The notes under the pieces are model-generated. The model saw only the letters and a program-made list of their open reading frames with translations, was not told the DNA's origin and ran no database searches. Below, one piece after another: positions 50,068 through 60,554 of a stretch of 64,000 nucleotides of DNA (the stretch's first letter is position 1; every line of letters starts with the position of its first letter). The DNA comes from Pleodorina starrii (lineage: Eukaryota > Chlorophyta > Chlorophyceae > Chlamydomonadales > Volvocaceae): contig BRXU01000021.1 of the NCBI GenBank assembly GCA_030267565.1, positions 545,501-609,500 of the forward strand, given 5' to 3'. The position numbers were made by a program, and so were the translations under genes.

Positions 50068-51300
50068 TTTTTTTTTTGCGAGGGACGTTACAAGGACTGG
50101 GAAAGCGAAGCCCAACGGGCAAGCCGAGCAAGACCGGCAAGCCACAACAACCTGGCAAGAAGCCCAAGAAACCACCGCAAGGAGCTGAAGAGAGACAAAA
50201 AGCCAAGCAACGCCTAAACTCGCAGACAGGACAGGGACAGGGACGGGGGCAGCAAGAGGCCAGGAGCCACTGCTGCACGGGCGGCACACACGGCCGCCCC
50301 TTCCTCCAAGACACCGAGGAGGGAAACGAAACCAACACCAGGGCCCAACACCAGGGCCAAACCCCAGGGCCCAGCACCAGGGCCAACACCCCGGCCCAAC
50401 ACCAGGGCCAACCCCACAGCCCAACACCAGGGCCCAACACCAGGGCCCAAAACCAGAGCCAACACCACGGCCCAACACCAGGGCAAAAACCACGGCCCAA
50501 CACCCGGGCCAGCACCACGGACCAACAACAGGGCCCGTCACCGAGGACAAACCCCCGGGCCGGGCAAAGGCCCCAACAGCGACCACAGCGACAACACAAC
50601 CACAACCTGCACAACCGCAACAACCAAGGGGCGAACCCTACACCCAGGGCGACAGCAACAGGAACGGCAAACAAAACCGGGCAACCACCACAGCGAACCA
50701 TGGCGGACAAGCCCCTCCCCACCGGGGAGCACCAGAGGAAACAGGAAAGCCACAGCACGCCCGAAGAGAACCCCGCACCACCTAAACCGCCTCCCAGAGC
50801 CACAAAAGCCGCAGGAACGGCGCCACACGAAGCGCACCAGAGACAAACAACAACCGACCCCACCCTGGGGGCGTCCCCGTAAGACAGCAGGCCCCAAGAC
50901 ACACCTCCCTCCCAAGACACCCCGCACCACAGGAAACGCACTCCCGCGGCCCCCCGGCTCCCAAGAACCCCCACGGGCGCAGCAGGGGCAGCACCGCCTG
51001 GCTGGAAGCCAGGGCACAAGCGTGCCGGCGACAAGACTCCCGCAGACCCCACCCTGGGGGCGTCCCCTCCAGACAGCGACCCCCGAACCGCACCTGCCTC
51101 CCACGGCAGCCTGCACCACACCAGCCCTGCACCGAAGCCCCCCCGCCCCTCCCCAGACCCCCTCCGAAACCCTCCCCAGTCCCCCCCGCGCCGCGCGCAC
51201 CCCGCTCCCAAGACCCCCCGTCCCCCAAAAACCCCCTCCAGGCCGCAGGGAGAGCACCGCCGGGTCGGAGACCAGAGCACGAGAGCGCCTGCGACAAGAC
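50068..51300 (-). mobile_element. LINE A 3' UTR copy (subfamily 2), antisense
   Basis: T10 (50068-50077) then GCGAGGGACGTTACAAGG marks the poly(A) end. The 3' UTR extends to GCCTGCGACAAGAC near 51300, where it abuts lower-GC unique DNA. It carries the subfamily-2 words GGCCGGGCAAAGG and GGAACGGCAAAC. Confidence 0.85.
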
Positions 51301-51560
51301 CCCTCACAGACTCCATTTTTGGCCTCCCGACTTCGTATTTGGGCTTCGTATTATCTGGGCCTGACTTCGTATCCACTTCGTATATTGCACAGGCAACGAA
51401 GTGGATACGAAGTCACAACGAAGTCTATTATTGTCACTCGAACACGAAGTTCGTATCTGGCTGTATGGAAAAAGGTCCCCAATTAGGAAGTTTGTATTTC
51501 TGCTTCGAACGAAGCTTTGTTAAGAAGCGTGTCCTGGGTGTTTCCCATATACGAAGTGTG
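51301..51560. repeat. Cluster of ACTTCGTAT motifs with a perfect 19-bp palindrome
   Basis: CTTCGTAT or its complement occurs about ten times. A perfect inverted repeat, GACTTCGTATCCACTTCGT (51363-51381) and its complement at 51396-51414, has a 14-nt spacer. A further palindrome GCTTCGAACGAAGC lies near 51502. The arms contain ACTTCGTATA, the arm word of phage loxP sites, but spacing and spacer differ from loxP. It could be the terminus or recombinase-binding region of an unidentified element. Confidence 0.7.
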
Positions 51561-52459
51561 TCACAGATGGGGGTGGTAAGAACCACCGTTCAGTTGAGTG
51601 GATGCACCAGTTGCACTGGGGATCCTTTATTACAATGGGCCAAGCCTTACCTGGCCGCAAAGCTCCCTGCCTGGCAACCTGGGGCACAAGGAAAACGAAA
51701 ACGCTGCTGAAAGGCGAGGCCCTGGCCACATCTGGAGGCGAGACCCTGCAAGCCCAACATCATGAACATGATATTCAGCATCACACAAAGGAAAGCTAGT
51801 GCGGCAGTCAACGTTTACTTACTGGGTGGTGTCAGCCCATCCTTGGTAGCCCAGCACGGCTAAAGGTGCCACAGCATAGCGAAATGCATTCCTGCAAGTT
51901 CAAACAGATGCAGCACGCAAAAAGCTTCAGGTTTGTAGCATTGGAGGGAGAGATGAGCAACCTCAAGTCTAGGAGCTCCAGTTCGATACATGACTATAAA
52001 AAAGTACAGCAGCATACCTTCATAAGCCATACAAGGCAGAAGATAGCCAGCGAGCTTTCCAACAAGTGGACGCCATGCAACGGCAAGACGGTGTGGCCCC
52101 GTGCAGGCCAAAAGCTTCAGCGACAGCGCCCGGGTGCTTCCAGAGAAAACGGAAGATGCACTGAGTAGAGCCTTGTAACAGGTTTGCTCCAAGGGAGTTC
52201 CGGGTCGCATGATTGACTATTGTTACTGCCTGCCTAAAGGTTTGCTTAAAAGCAAGTACGCCAAGGCAATAGGCTCAAGGAACCAATACGTTACATTTTA
52301 TTAGTAGAGAACATAATAGCAGAACAGGCCATAGTCAATGCCATACGACCGGGAATTCCAGCACGTATCCTGTGAGTGGCAAGTACAACTATTCTTTATG
52401 CAATAACGACCTTAGCAAATTAAACCGACAGGTATTACAATGGTAATGAACAATCTCAG
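51561..52459. other. Lower-GC island without recognised gene
   Basis: Composition is near 50% GC, unlike both the genes and the LINEs. A minus-strand frame (52210-51860) of 116 codons includes a hydrophobic stretch but has no supporting splice sites or start context. A TTACA at about 51630 and a TGTAA at about 52173 are isolated. I assign nothing. Confidence 0.35.
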
Positions 52460-52464
52460 TCTCT

Positions 52465-52470
<6 letters not shown>

Positions 52471-52499
<29 letters not shown>

Positions 52500-52818
52500 T
52501 ACAGTTGTACGGTATGGCCCCATTCTCCTCTGGGCACCATCCGCACCACAGAACCTTCCAGACGATCCTCATTGGACAACTGGGATAGCTCTGCCTTCTA
52601 GGGCGGACCTCATCCATTCACCCAATCTACCACCGAGACAGAGGGTTCAGCGATCGCCACCACTCAAACGTGTGAATCCTGGCCAATCAACTCGGCCACC
52701 AACTCCACTCATAGCAGCTAGCCATAATCTCACACCCAGCGGTAGCCGGGGGTCTCCACAGGGATCGAACCTGTGACCTCGATTGTCCTAAGACCATGAG
52801 GTGTCACTAGACCAGACC
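52471..52818 (-). mobile_element. tRNA-derived SINE with (CT)n 3' tail
   Basis: It is flanked by an 11-bp duplication TCTCTTAGGAG (52460-52470 and 52819-52829). On the minus strand it starts with a tRNA-like head: A box around 52814-52800 (TGGTCTAGTGACACC) and B box GGTTCGATCCC (52771-52761). It ends in a (CT)n run (AG on plus, 52471-52496). Tail and body differ from the SINEs at 32881 and 44680, so it is a separate family. Confidence 0.9.
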
Positions 52819-52829
52819 TCTCTTAGGAG

Positions 52830-53099
52830 GGGACCCTGTCGTACTCCTCGACTTTGGAATGAGTACGGTATGGTTCCACAGACTGAACATACCGAACACG
52901 TAAGGCTAGCTCCCGAAATATTCCCTAGGCGAACGAGGACAATTATACTGAAGCACTAGCCGGGCTAAAACAGCGTGCGTTCAATGGCAACCACTTTCGA
53001 GTCTCTAGTGCACAGTGTTCGAAAGGACTTCAGCCTCCTTCGCAAACTTTAAACCAATATTAAGATTGGTATCTACCACATTGGCTGTTAAATCTGCGA
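52830..53099. other. Lower-GC spacer, nothing recognised
   Basis: No repeat, RNA or coding signal was identified. It is compositionally continuous with 51561-52459. Confidence 0.4.
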
Positions 53100-53430
53100 G
53101 TGCAAACCTGGAGACGAGTTGATTTTAGACGGCTGGAAAGCTGTTGCACCAAACCAAGCCTTGGCAGCGTCGCTTTTAGCCTTCAGTATATAAAGTTTAA
53201 CGACCATGGGGAGGTGGTGAGCTCGATGCTGTATAACGGCTTTGGCGGGAAACTAATCTTTCAGAGTCAAACGAATGCGGGTCTGTTTTTCAACAACCAG
53301 GAGACCAAGGCCCTTATGCAGCTCCTGGGCTCCACTGCAACTGTTGAGTCCCTCCGGACCTACCTGGGTCAAGAAAGCCGAGGTGCGCCGTGTGCCGGTC
53401 ACCTATTTGCATGGTTTATCGTGTGACTGC
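53100..53430 (+). CDS. Possible exon of unknown protein
   Basis: An open frame reads YIKFNDHGEVVSSMLYNGFG, then KLIFQSQTNAGLFFNNQETK, then ALMQLLGSTATVESLRTYLG. Mixed residue use and balanced codons make it look more protein-like than the surrounding frames. An acceptor (CCTTCAG) at about 53181-53187 would start a phase-0 exon at TATATAAAG. I do not recognise the family and found no partner exons. It may be host sequence or a remnant of another mobile element. Confidence 0.3.
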
Positions 53431-53512
53431 CGTGACTGCCCTCCACGATTTGCAGGAGCTCAGGACGCCACCAGAGCCGTCGTGTGGCCAACCAAATATG
53501 GCAGGCAGGGTG

Positions 53513-53826
53513 GGGGCAGGTCAGGGTGGAGCGACGGGGCGGGGCAGGGCGGGGTGGGACCGGTGCAGGGATGGGCAGAGCGGGGACAGGCGGGAAGGGG
53601 CAGGGCGGGGCGGGGCGGGGATGGCGCACTGTGGGGCGGGCCGGGGGATGGCAGAATGGGGCGGGGCAGGGGCAGGCCGGGGCGGGGAGGGGCACTGCGG
53701 GGAGGGGCAGGGCGGGGCGGGCCAGGGTGGGGCGGGATGGAAAGGGGCAGGGCGGGGTGGAGCGGGACGGGGCGGGGCAGAGCAGGGCCGGGTGTGGCAG
53801 GCACTTCGGGGCACTGCAGGGCGGGG
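53513..53826 (+). repeat. G-rich minisatellite ([17 protein letters not shown])
   Basis: Tandem, degenerate GGGGCGGGGC/AGGGCGGGGT units. The reverse complement of the same array with the same flank lies at about 58862-59155, and a diverged one at about 60150-60480, so it travels with the LINE. Many G-runs of four or more could form G-quadruplexes. Confidence 0.85.
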
Positions 53827-54857
53827 CAAGGGTGCAACTCGGCAAGGAGCTGCACGCATCCATCGAGGCCGCCCTCCTCGGGGACCGCCAAATGTCTGGG
53901 TACATTATTGCTTACACACCAGCAGCCATGGAACCCTCCGGAACCCCTGCCCACCATTCACCGACCAGCTTATCCCCGACCCGCCCTCACCACTGCGAGG
54001 TGGGCCTGCCCCGGCCCAGCCTGAGCAGCTACCGGCCCATCACCCTGCTCCAATGCGACTACAAGCTTGTCTGCAAGGCCGTCAGCAATCGGGCACCAGT
54101 CAGCACCTTTCCCGGTCCGCAACGGCCTTCAGCAGGGCAGCACCCTGTCGCCCGTCCTGTGGGTCATGCAGCTGGAACCTCTCACCTCGTACCTGCACCA
54201 CCTGCGCAGCACCAACGCTCTCCGCACCCCCACCCTCCCCAACAACGTGCCAGCCCCCCCTGTCACCCACCACGCGGACGATACGGTGCTCACGGTCAGC
54301 AATGTCGACAGGGATGGGGAGGTCGCTACCGCGGCAGTCCAGCTGTTCTGCAGGGCCAGCAACGCACGGGTCAATGCCAGCAAGGGGAAGGGGATGGTGC
54401 TGGGTACCCACGCGCCGGTGGTGGGGCCCAACGCCGCAACTGGTGCGAGTTTCCCGACTCCCGGTGATGAACCCCCACGCCACCTGGGAATCCCTCTCAC
54501 TCTGGACCCGGTGGAGGCCGTGCAGCTCTGCTACACCAGCAGAATTCAGCGGGTTCAGCGTCTCGGCCATGTGTGGCGGCGACACGGCCTCAGCCTCGTG
54601 GGCAGGGTGCATGTGGCCAAACAGGTGCTGGGAAACACCCTGGCATACCACCTCTCCATCATCCGCCCCACCCCACCCCAGCTGGCGGCACTCCGCAAGC
54701 ATATCGACGGCTTTGTGGCCTGGTCGCTCCTGGAGGAAGACGCGTCCCTGGTGTGCCACGGACGGGCCCTGCTGAAGCCTGGCCCGGAGATCGCCTGCCA
54801 GGATCACGACTGTGGCGGTGTCGGCCATCTCGACCTCGACGCATTCATGGTCGCCCT
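53827..54857 (+). pseudogene. LINE reverse transcriptase remnant (L1-like), motif A region deleted
   Basis: The first part reads VQLGKELHASIEAALLGDRQ and SSYRPITLLQCDYKLVCKAV, the RT fingers motif SYRPITLLN.DYKL. A frame change near 54105 then leads to FPVRNGLQQGSTLSPVLWVM (motif with QG.xLSP), THHADDTVLTVSN (catalytic [YH]ADD motif C), and RHLGIPL. The roughly 100 residues that normally lie between these, with the first catalytic Asp (motif A), are missing. The frame therefore cannot encode an active enzyme. Classification as a non-LTR RT is firm; the clade is an impression. Confidence 0.88.
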
Positions 54858-55190
54858 TTTTTTTTTTTTTTTCTGCGAGGGACGTTACAAGGACTGGGAA
54901 AGCGAAGCCCAACGGGCAAGCCGAGCAAGACCGGCAAGCCGCAACAGCCTGGCAAGAAGCCCAAAAAACCACCGCAAGGAGCCAAGGAGAGAGAAAAAGC
55001 CAAGCAACGCCTAAACTCGCAGACAGGACAGGGACAGGGACGGGGGCAGCAAGGGGCCAGGAGCCACTGCTGCACGGGCGGCACACACGGCCACCCCTAC
55101 CTCCAAGACACCGAGGAGGGAACCGAAACCAACACCAGGGCCCAACACCAGGGCCAAACCCCAGGGCCCAACACCAGGGCCAACACCAGG
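54858..55190 (-). mobile_element. 333-bp LINE A 3' end inserted antisense into its own family's ORF2
   Basis: T16 (54857-54872), CTGCGAGGGACG and 3' UTR sequence interrupt the ORF2 codons FMVAL|HAKPL, which are continuous in the 46803-49045 copy. The target word GCCCT is present on both sides (54853-54857 and 55191-55195). Confidence 0.92.
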
Positions 55191-57237
55191 GCCCTGCATG
55201 CGAAGCCCCTCGCCCAGCTCGCTCAGCCCGGCCAGCAGCCATGGAAGCAGATCATGCGGGGTCTGCTCGACGAGTACAGGCCGGATGGGACCACTGGGTG
55301 GGGCTGGGTGTATGGCACGGCGGAACCGCCCCCCAGCCTGCCTACGTTCATTGCCAGCCTGGTGCAGTCCTACCGCTCCTCGCTCCCGACCCGGCTGGCC
55401 TACCCAGAGACCACGGACGCGCGTGCCATCCTGCATGAGCCCCTGTTCTTCAATGCAGCCCTGCGTGACCCCGCCACCGACCAGCCCTTCACCCCGCCGG
55501 CTGGGACCGCCCACCTGGGACCCCGCACCCTGGCCGAGCTCCGTGCAGCATCGCCCATGACCCAGCACGAACCCCTCATGCAGGCGGTCCTTGGGGCCAT
55601 CCCAGCCGACTGGCGGAGACTGCTGCCAGCCGACCCCCTGGACCCCGAACTTTTTTTTTTTTTTCCGGAGGAACCCCGACTCGGAACTGCCGCCGGCACC
55701 CGACTGGCTCCTGTCGCCCGATGGCAGCCGGGTCAGCAGCCCTACGGGAGTCTTGTGGGCCGTCCTGCCCAACGGCCGCTTGGTGCCCCCAGACAGCGAG
55801 CAGGCCGGAGCAGCAGGGGACGCCGACTGGCCTGCAGCCTGCGTGCTGCCGGGCCGCAAGCCGCGCCGACACTGGACCTTGGAGGACCATCAGCGATACA
55901 GCGAGGCGCCCCCGGCCCAACGCGCCTCCTCATGGCCAGTGGAATACCAGCTGCTGGGGCTTTGGGACTCGGTCCAGTGCTACCCCCTCAGCCACGGCCA
56001 CGGCACGCTGCCCCTCATCCACTACACCGTGAGTGAGGTGCGCCACCGCCTCACCGCCCGCGGTCACAGCTGGGGCCGGGACCAGGACACGGAGCCCCTC
56101 ATGCCCGCGGCGTGGCCCGAGCAGCCGCACAGCCAGCTACAGCAACAGGAGGCCCGCTGGCACCAACACTGGCTGGCTCAGCAAGCGCCCAGCCGCAGCC
56201 GGTGGTTTGCCATGAACCCCACGCCCAGCCCCGGCTGGATGCGGCCCCGCTCCTCCCCCCCATCACTGCCCTCGGCCGCTGCAAGCCCGGTCAGCCAGCC
56301 TAGCAGCCGCCATGCGGCACCGCACCAGCAGGACCCCGGTGCTGCCGCCGGACCGTCGGCGCCCGCCGGGCCGGCCCCGGAGGCAGACCCGGCAGCTGAT
56401 GGCCCGGCTGGCATGTCCCCCCTCGACCGCCGGCGGGCCTGGCAGCGGCTGTGGGACTGCCCCGCAAGCAACCGGGCCAAGGCGCTCACCTGGCGGCTGC
56501 ACCATGGACGGCTCCCGTGCGGGGTGTACCTGGCCTCCAAAGGTCAGCCGCAGCGTGCCCACTGCTCTGCTCCTAGCTGCTCGGTGGACGGCAACCTGCA
56601 TGTCGCCAGCCTGACCCACGTCTTCTTGGAGTGCGGGGCTTACACCGCAGCTCGGGTTTGGCTGGCAGAGCTGTGGGCGGCAGTCTCCGGGGCCGCGGAC
56701 TTGCCTTTCAGCCAGCCGGCTGTGCTGCTGGGAGACTGGCCGGGAGGGTGGCCGGCCTACCCCACCAGCCCTGGGCTGCAGCTGCTGTGGGCAGCCCTTC
56801 GAGCCACTTGGCTGTGGGCGGTCTGGGGCCACTACCACAGGGTGGAGCCTGATGACCATCCGTCGGCCACGGTGGTGGGCTGCGTCATTGGGGAGCTGCA
56901 GCGTCTCATGAGGGCACATTTCAGCATGGCGGCGCTCTCCGAGGACACTCTGGCGGGGCTGCCCCGGGGCCACATCACAGCACAGCTGAAGCCCGGCCGG
57001 CTGGATGCCTTCGAAGCCTCCTGGGCGCATGAAGGCGTCCTCTGCTCCGTGCAGCGGGTGGCTGGCAGCAGCCCGCGTCTGCAGGTTCATCTGTCCCGGG
57101 TGGCCCCGGTCCCAGCACCACAGGCACCCGCCGGGGGCACCCAGGCAGCACAGCCGGTCTCCCCATCCGGGTCAGCCATCAGCGCCCAGCCCAGCCAGGC
57201 AGCAGCTCAGCTGACAGGGCAGCCGGGGCCGTCGTGA
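55191..57237 (+). pseudogene. LINE ORF2 C-terminal region with Cys/His cluster (sense copy)
   Basis: Continues the ORF2 of the RT remnant after the antisense insertion: HAKPLAQLAQPGQQPWKQIM onward, then LPCGVYLASKGQPQRAHCSA with CSAPSC, HVASLTHVFLEC, and the terminal QAAAQLTGQPGPS-stop. It is interrupted after LPADPLDPEL by the insertion at 55652-55684, which shifts frame. It is nearly identical to the minus-strand copy 46961-49045, so both are young. Confidence 0.85.
55652..55684 (-). mobile_element. Tiny retro-insertion: 19 nt of family B 3' end plus poly(A)
   Basis: On the minus strand: CGAGTCGGGGTTCCTCCGG followed by A14-15, between copies of GAACT/AGTTC (55647-55651 and 55685-55689). 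The 19-mer equals the bases preceding the A tail of the element at 40192-40599. The host ORF2 reads straight through the target in the copy at 46803-49045. Confidence 0.9.
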
Positions 57238-58705
57238 GCGGGGTGTTGGGAGTGGGGGATCTCGGTGTCTGAGGTCCTTAGGGTGCGAGGGGCCTCGAGG
57301 GTGGGGGGAGTGCGGTGCGGGTTGCCTAGGGAGGGGGGTACGGTGCGGGGCTTGCTGTGGGTGGGGCCGGAGGGGGTCTTGGGGGTCGGGGGAGCTTAGG
57401 AGCAGGGTTGGTGTGGTGCAGGCTGCCGCGGGAGGCAGGTGCGGTTCGGAGGCTGCTGTCTTGAGGGGTCGCCCCCTGTGTGGGGTCTGTGGGTGTTTTG
57501 TCGCTGGCGCTCTCGTGCCTTGGTCTCTGACCCGGCGGTGCTGCCCCTGCGGCCTGGAGGGGGGGGTTCTTGGGAGTGGGGTGCGTGTGGCGCCGGGGGG
57601 TCTGGGGAGGGTTTCGGGGGGGGACTGGGGAGGGGCGGGGGGGCTTCGGTGCAGGGTTGGTGTGGTGCAGGCCGCCGTGGGAGGCAGGTGCGGTTCGGGG
57701 GTCGCCCCCAGGGTGGGGTCTGCGGGTGTCTTGTCGCCGGCGCGCTTGTGCCCTGGCTTCCAGCCAGGCAGTGTTGCCCCTGCTGCGCCTGTGGGGGTTC
57801 TTGGGAGCCGGGGGGACGTGGGAGTGAGGTTCCTGCGGTGCGGGGTGTCTTGGGAGGGAGGTGTGTCTTCGGGCCTGCTGTCTTGCGGGGACGCCCCCAG
57901 GGTGGGGTCGGTTGTTGTTTGTCTCCGGTGCGCTTGTGTGGCACCGTCCCTGCGGCTTTTGTGGCTCTGGGAGGCGGTTTCGGTGGTGCGGGGTTCTCTT
58001 CGGGCGTGCTGTGGGTTTTCTGTTTTCTCTGGTGCTCCCCGGTGGGGGGGGGCTCGTTTTGCCCTGGTTCGCTGCGGCGGTTGCCCGGTTTTGTTTGTTG
58101 TTCCTGTTGCTGTCGCCCAGGGTGTAGGGTTCGCCCCTTGGCTGTTGAGGTTGTGCAGGTTGTGGTTGTGTTGTCGCTGTGGTCGCTGTTGGGGCCTTTG
58201 CCCATCCCTGGGGCTTGTCTCCGGTGACGGGCCCTGTTGTTGGTCCGTGGTGCTGGCCCGGGTGTTGGGCCGTGGTTTTGGCCCTGGTGTTGGGCCGTGG
58301 TGTTGGCTCTGGTTTTGGGCCCTGGTGTTGGGCCCTGGTGTTGGGCTGTGGGGTTGGCCCTGGTGTTGGGCCGTGGTGTTGGCCCTGGTGTTGGGCCCTG
58401 GGGTTTGGCCCTGGTGTTGGGCCCTGGTGTTGGTTTCGGTTCCCTCCTCGGTGTCTTGGAGGTAGGGGTGGCCGTGTGTGCCGCCCGTGCAGCAGTGGCT
58501 CCTGGCCCCTTGCTGCCCCCGTCCCTGTCCCTGTCCTGTCTGCGAGTTTAGGCGTTGCTTGGCTTTTTCTCTCTCCTTGGCTCCTTGCGGTGGTTTTTTG
58601 GGCTTCTTGCCAGGCTGTTGCGGCTTGCCGGTCTTGCTCGGCTTGCCCGTTGGGCTTCGCTTTCCCAGTCCTTGTAACGTCCCTCGCAGAAAAAAAAAAA
58701 AAAAA

Positions 58706-59155
58706 GGTGGGCAGTGGTGAGGGCGGGTCGGGGATAAGCTGGTCGGTGAATGGTGGGCAGGGGTTCCGGAGGGTTCCACGGCTGCTGGTGTGTAAGCAAT
58801 AATGTACCCAGACATTTGGCGGTCCCCGAGGAGGGCGGCCTCGATGGATGCGTGCAGCTCCTTGCCGAGTTGCACCCTTGCCCCGCCCTGCAGTGCCCCG
58901 AAGTGCCTGCCACACCCGGCCCTGCTCTGCCCCGCCCCGTCCCGCTCCAACCCGCCCTGCCCCTTTCCATCCCGCCCCACCCTGGCCCGCCCCGCCCTGC
59001 CCCTCCCCGCAGTGCCCCTCCCCGCCCCGGCCTGCCCCTGCCCCGCCCCATTCTGCCATCCCCCGGCCCGCCCCACAGTGCGCCATCCCCACCCCGCCCC
59101 GCCCTGCCCCTTCCCGCCTGTCCCCGCTCTGCCCATCCCTGCACCGGTCCCACCC
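58706..59155 (-). pseudogene. LINE RT-upstream fragment (antisense) with G-rich minisatellite
   Basis: On the minus strand this reads GARVQLGKELHASIEAALLG, then YIIAYTPAAVEPSGTPAHHS, collinear with 53513-53990 but opposite in orientation. It abuts the poly(A) of the sense copy at 58705/58706 and stops at CCGACGACGCATCC near 59155. Confidence 0.8.
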
Positions 59156-60554
59156 CGACGACGCATCCGTGCTATCGGCGTTGTACGGCAGTGGGAAAGG
59201 GGGACGCTGTTGGACGCTAGGGGCACGACAGCGCTGCACAACAGTGCTATCACACCTGGGGCAACGGACCGCCGCTACCCAGTTTGCGATGGGCGGATGC
59301 CTGCCCCTGCCCGCAATCCGGTACATCCCTGCCCTCGACACTGAAGTGCCTGCAGCCCGGCACGCACCCTCGCCGCAGGCCCGGCTACCTGCCCCCATGC
59401 ACAGCCGGAAGCACAACGCATTGCTACCACCCTTACCCGTCCCCACGCTTACCTGCAGGCTGCACAGGGCATCCACGCCTGCCAGCTGCTGATGCCCGCA
59501 CGCACCCTGGACCCGTGCACGGCAGCATTAGCCAGTAGGGAAGGGGGTTAGAGCATTCGGCGCAATGGCGATGGGAGGAAGATGTGAGCAGGTGGCATCG
59601 TCACCAGAGGAAAAGCAAGGTCGAGAGCAGGCAAGCAGGCAACACACCCCAACCTAGCGGCTGCACGGCACGAAAGAAAGGGAGTTCTTGGGTGCAAACC
59701 AGACCTAGACTTGACAACCGACCACCGACACCCCCACCCCATGCACCAGGCCCAGACCCCCGCAAGAAGCACGCCTGCAGCCAGCGCGACGCCGAACCCT
59801 CGAACCTCGACGGGGCCGCTGGCCCTGGGCGTGCAGCCTGCTCCCTCAGAACAGATGCACCCACAACTGGCACCCAGACCTGCACCCGAACCCAGACGGG
59901 ACAGACACCCCGGGCCCGGGGAAGGGAAAGGGGTTGCTGCTTGACACTTGGGGTGCGACAGTGCTGCACAAGTAGCCCGCACACCTGGGGCAACGGACCG
60001 CCGCTATCCGGCTTGCAATGCGCCAGCTTGGGGGCCAGAGGAGGGGTTATGCCAGCAGAGACATCCACGAGACCCGGACCCCCGCAAGAAGCGTGCCTGC
60101 AGCCGACACAACACCGAACCCCCGAACCGCGACATGCTTGCAGCTGCCGACTTGCACCCTGGCCCCACCCTGCCCCGCCCTGCACTGCCCCGAAGTGCCC
60201 TGCCCCGCCCCGCCCTGCCCCGTTCCATGCCGCCCCGCCCTGCCCGCCCTTGCCCGCCACGCCCTTCCCTGCCCTTCCCCGCCCCGCTCCACCCCACCCC
60301 GGCCTACCCCTTCCCCGCCCTGCCCCGTCCCTCCCCGACCCGCCCCAACCCGTCCCACGCCGCCATACCATGCCCCGCCCCGCCCCGTCCCGCTCCATCC
60401 TGCCCCACCCCGCAGTGCCCCCCCAGCCCCGGCCTGCCCCGGCCCCGCCCCATTCCGCCCTGCCCCGGCCCGCCTCACTGTGCACCCAACCCAACCCCCC
60501 CCGCCAGTGCCCACCCCCCCCCCCCCCCCCCCCCGCCCCCGCCCCCCCCCGCCC
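59156..60554. repeat. Diverged repeats, including an older C-rich LINE minisatellite
   Basis: CACACCTGGGGCAACGGACC occurs at about 59250 and 59980. GACCCCCGCAAGAAGC occurs at about 59755 and 60076. 60150-60480 is a diverged C-rich version of the LINE minisatellite with the flank TTGCACCCTGGCCCC. 60499-60554 is mostly poly(C). I read this as remains of older copies and found no gene. Confidence 0.55.

Larger units (their letters stand above)
53513..58705 (+). mobile_element. LINE A copy with RT remnant, ORF2 C-terminus, full 3' UTR and poly(A); two internal insertions
   Basis: The longest copy in the window. In order: G-rich minisatellite, RT remnant (to 54857), antisense LINE insertion (54858-55190), ORF2 C-terminal region (to the stop at 57235-57237, with a small insertion at 55652-55684), 3' UTR with the GGTGTTGGGCCCTGG minisatellite (about 58240-58435), TTGTAACGTCCCTCGCAG and A16 (58690-58705). 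ORF1 and the endonuclease domain are absent. It is inactive because of insertions and an RT deletion. Confidence 0.85.

Noticed and set aside
51363..51414. True loxP site
   Set aside because: loxP has 13-bp arms around an 8-bp spacer; here the arms are 19 bp and the spacer 14 bp, so only the arm word is similar.
51860..52210. 116-codon minus-strand frame with a hydrophobic stretch
   Set aside because: No start context, no partner exons, single short hydrophobic run; evidence too weak to call a gene.
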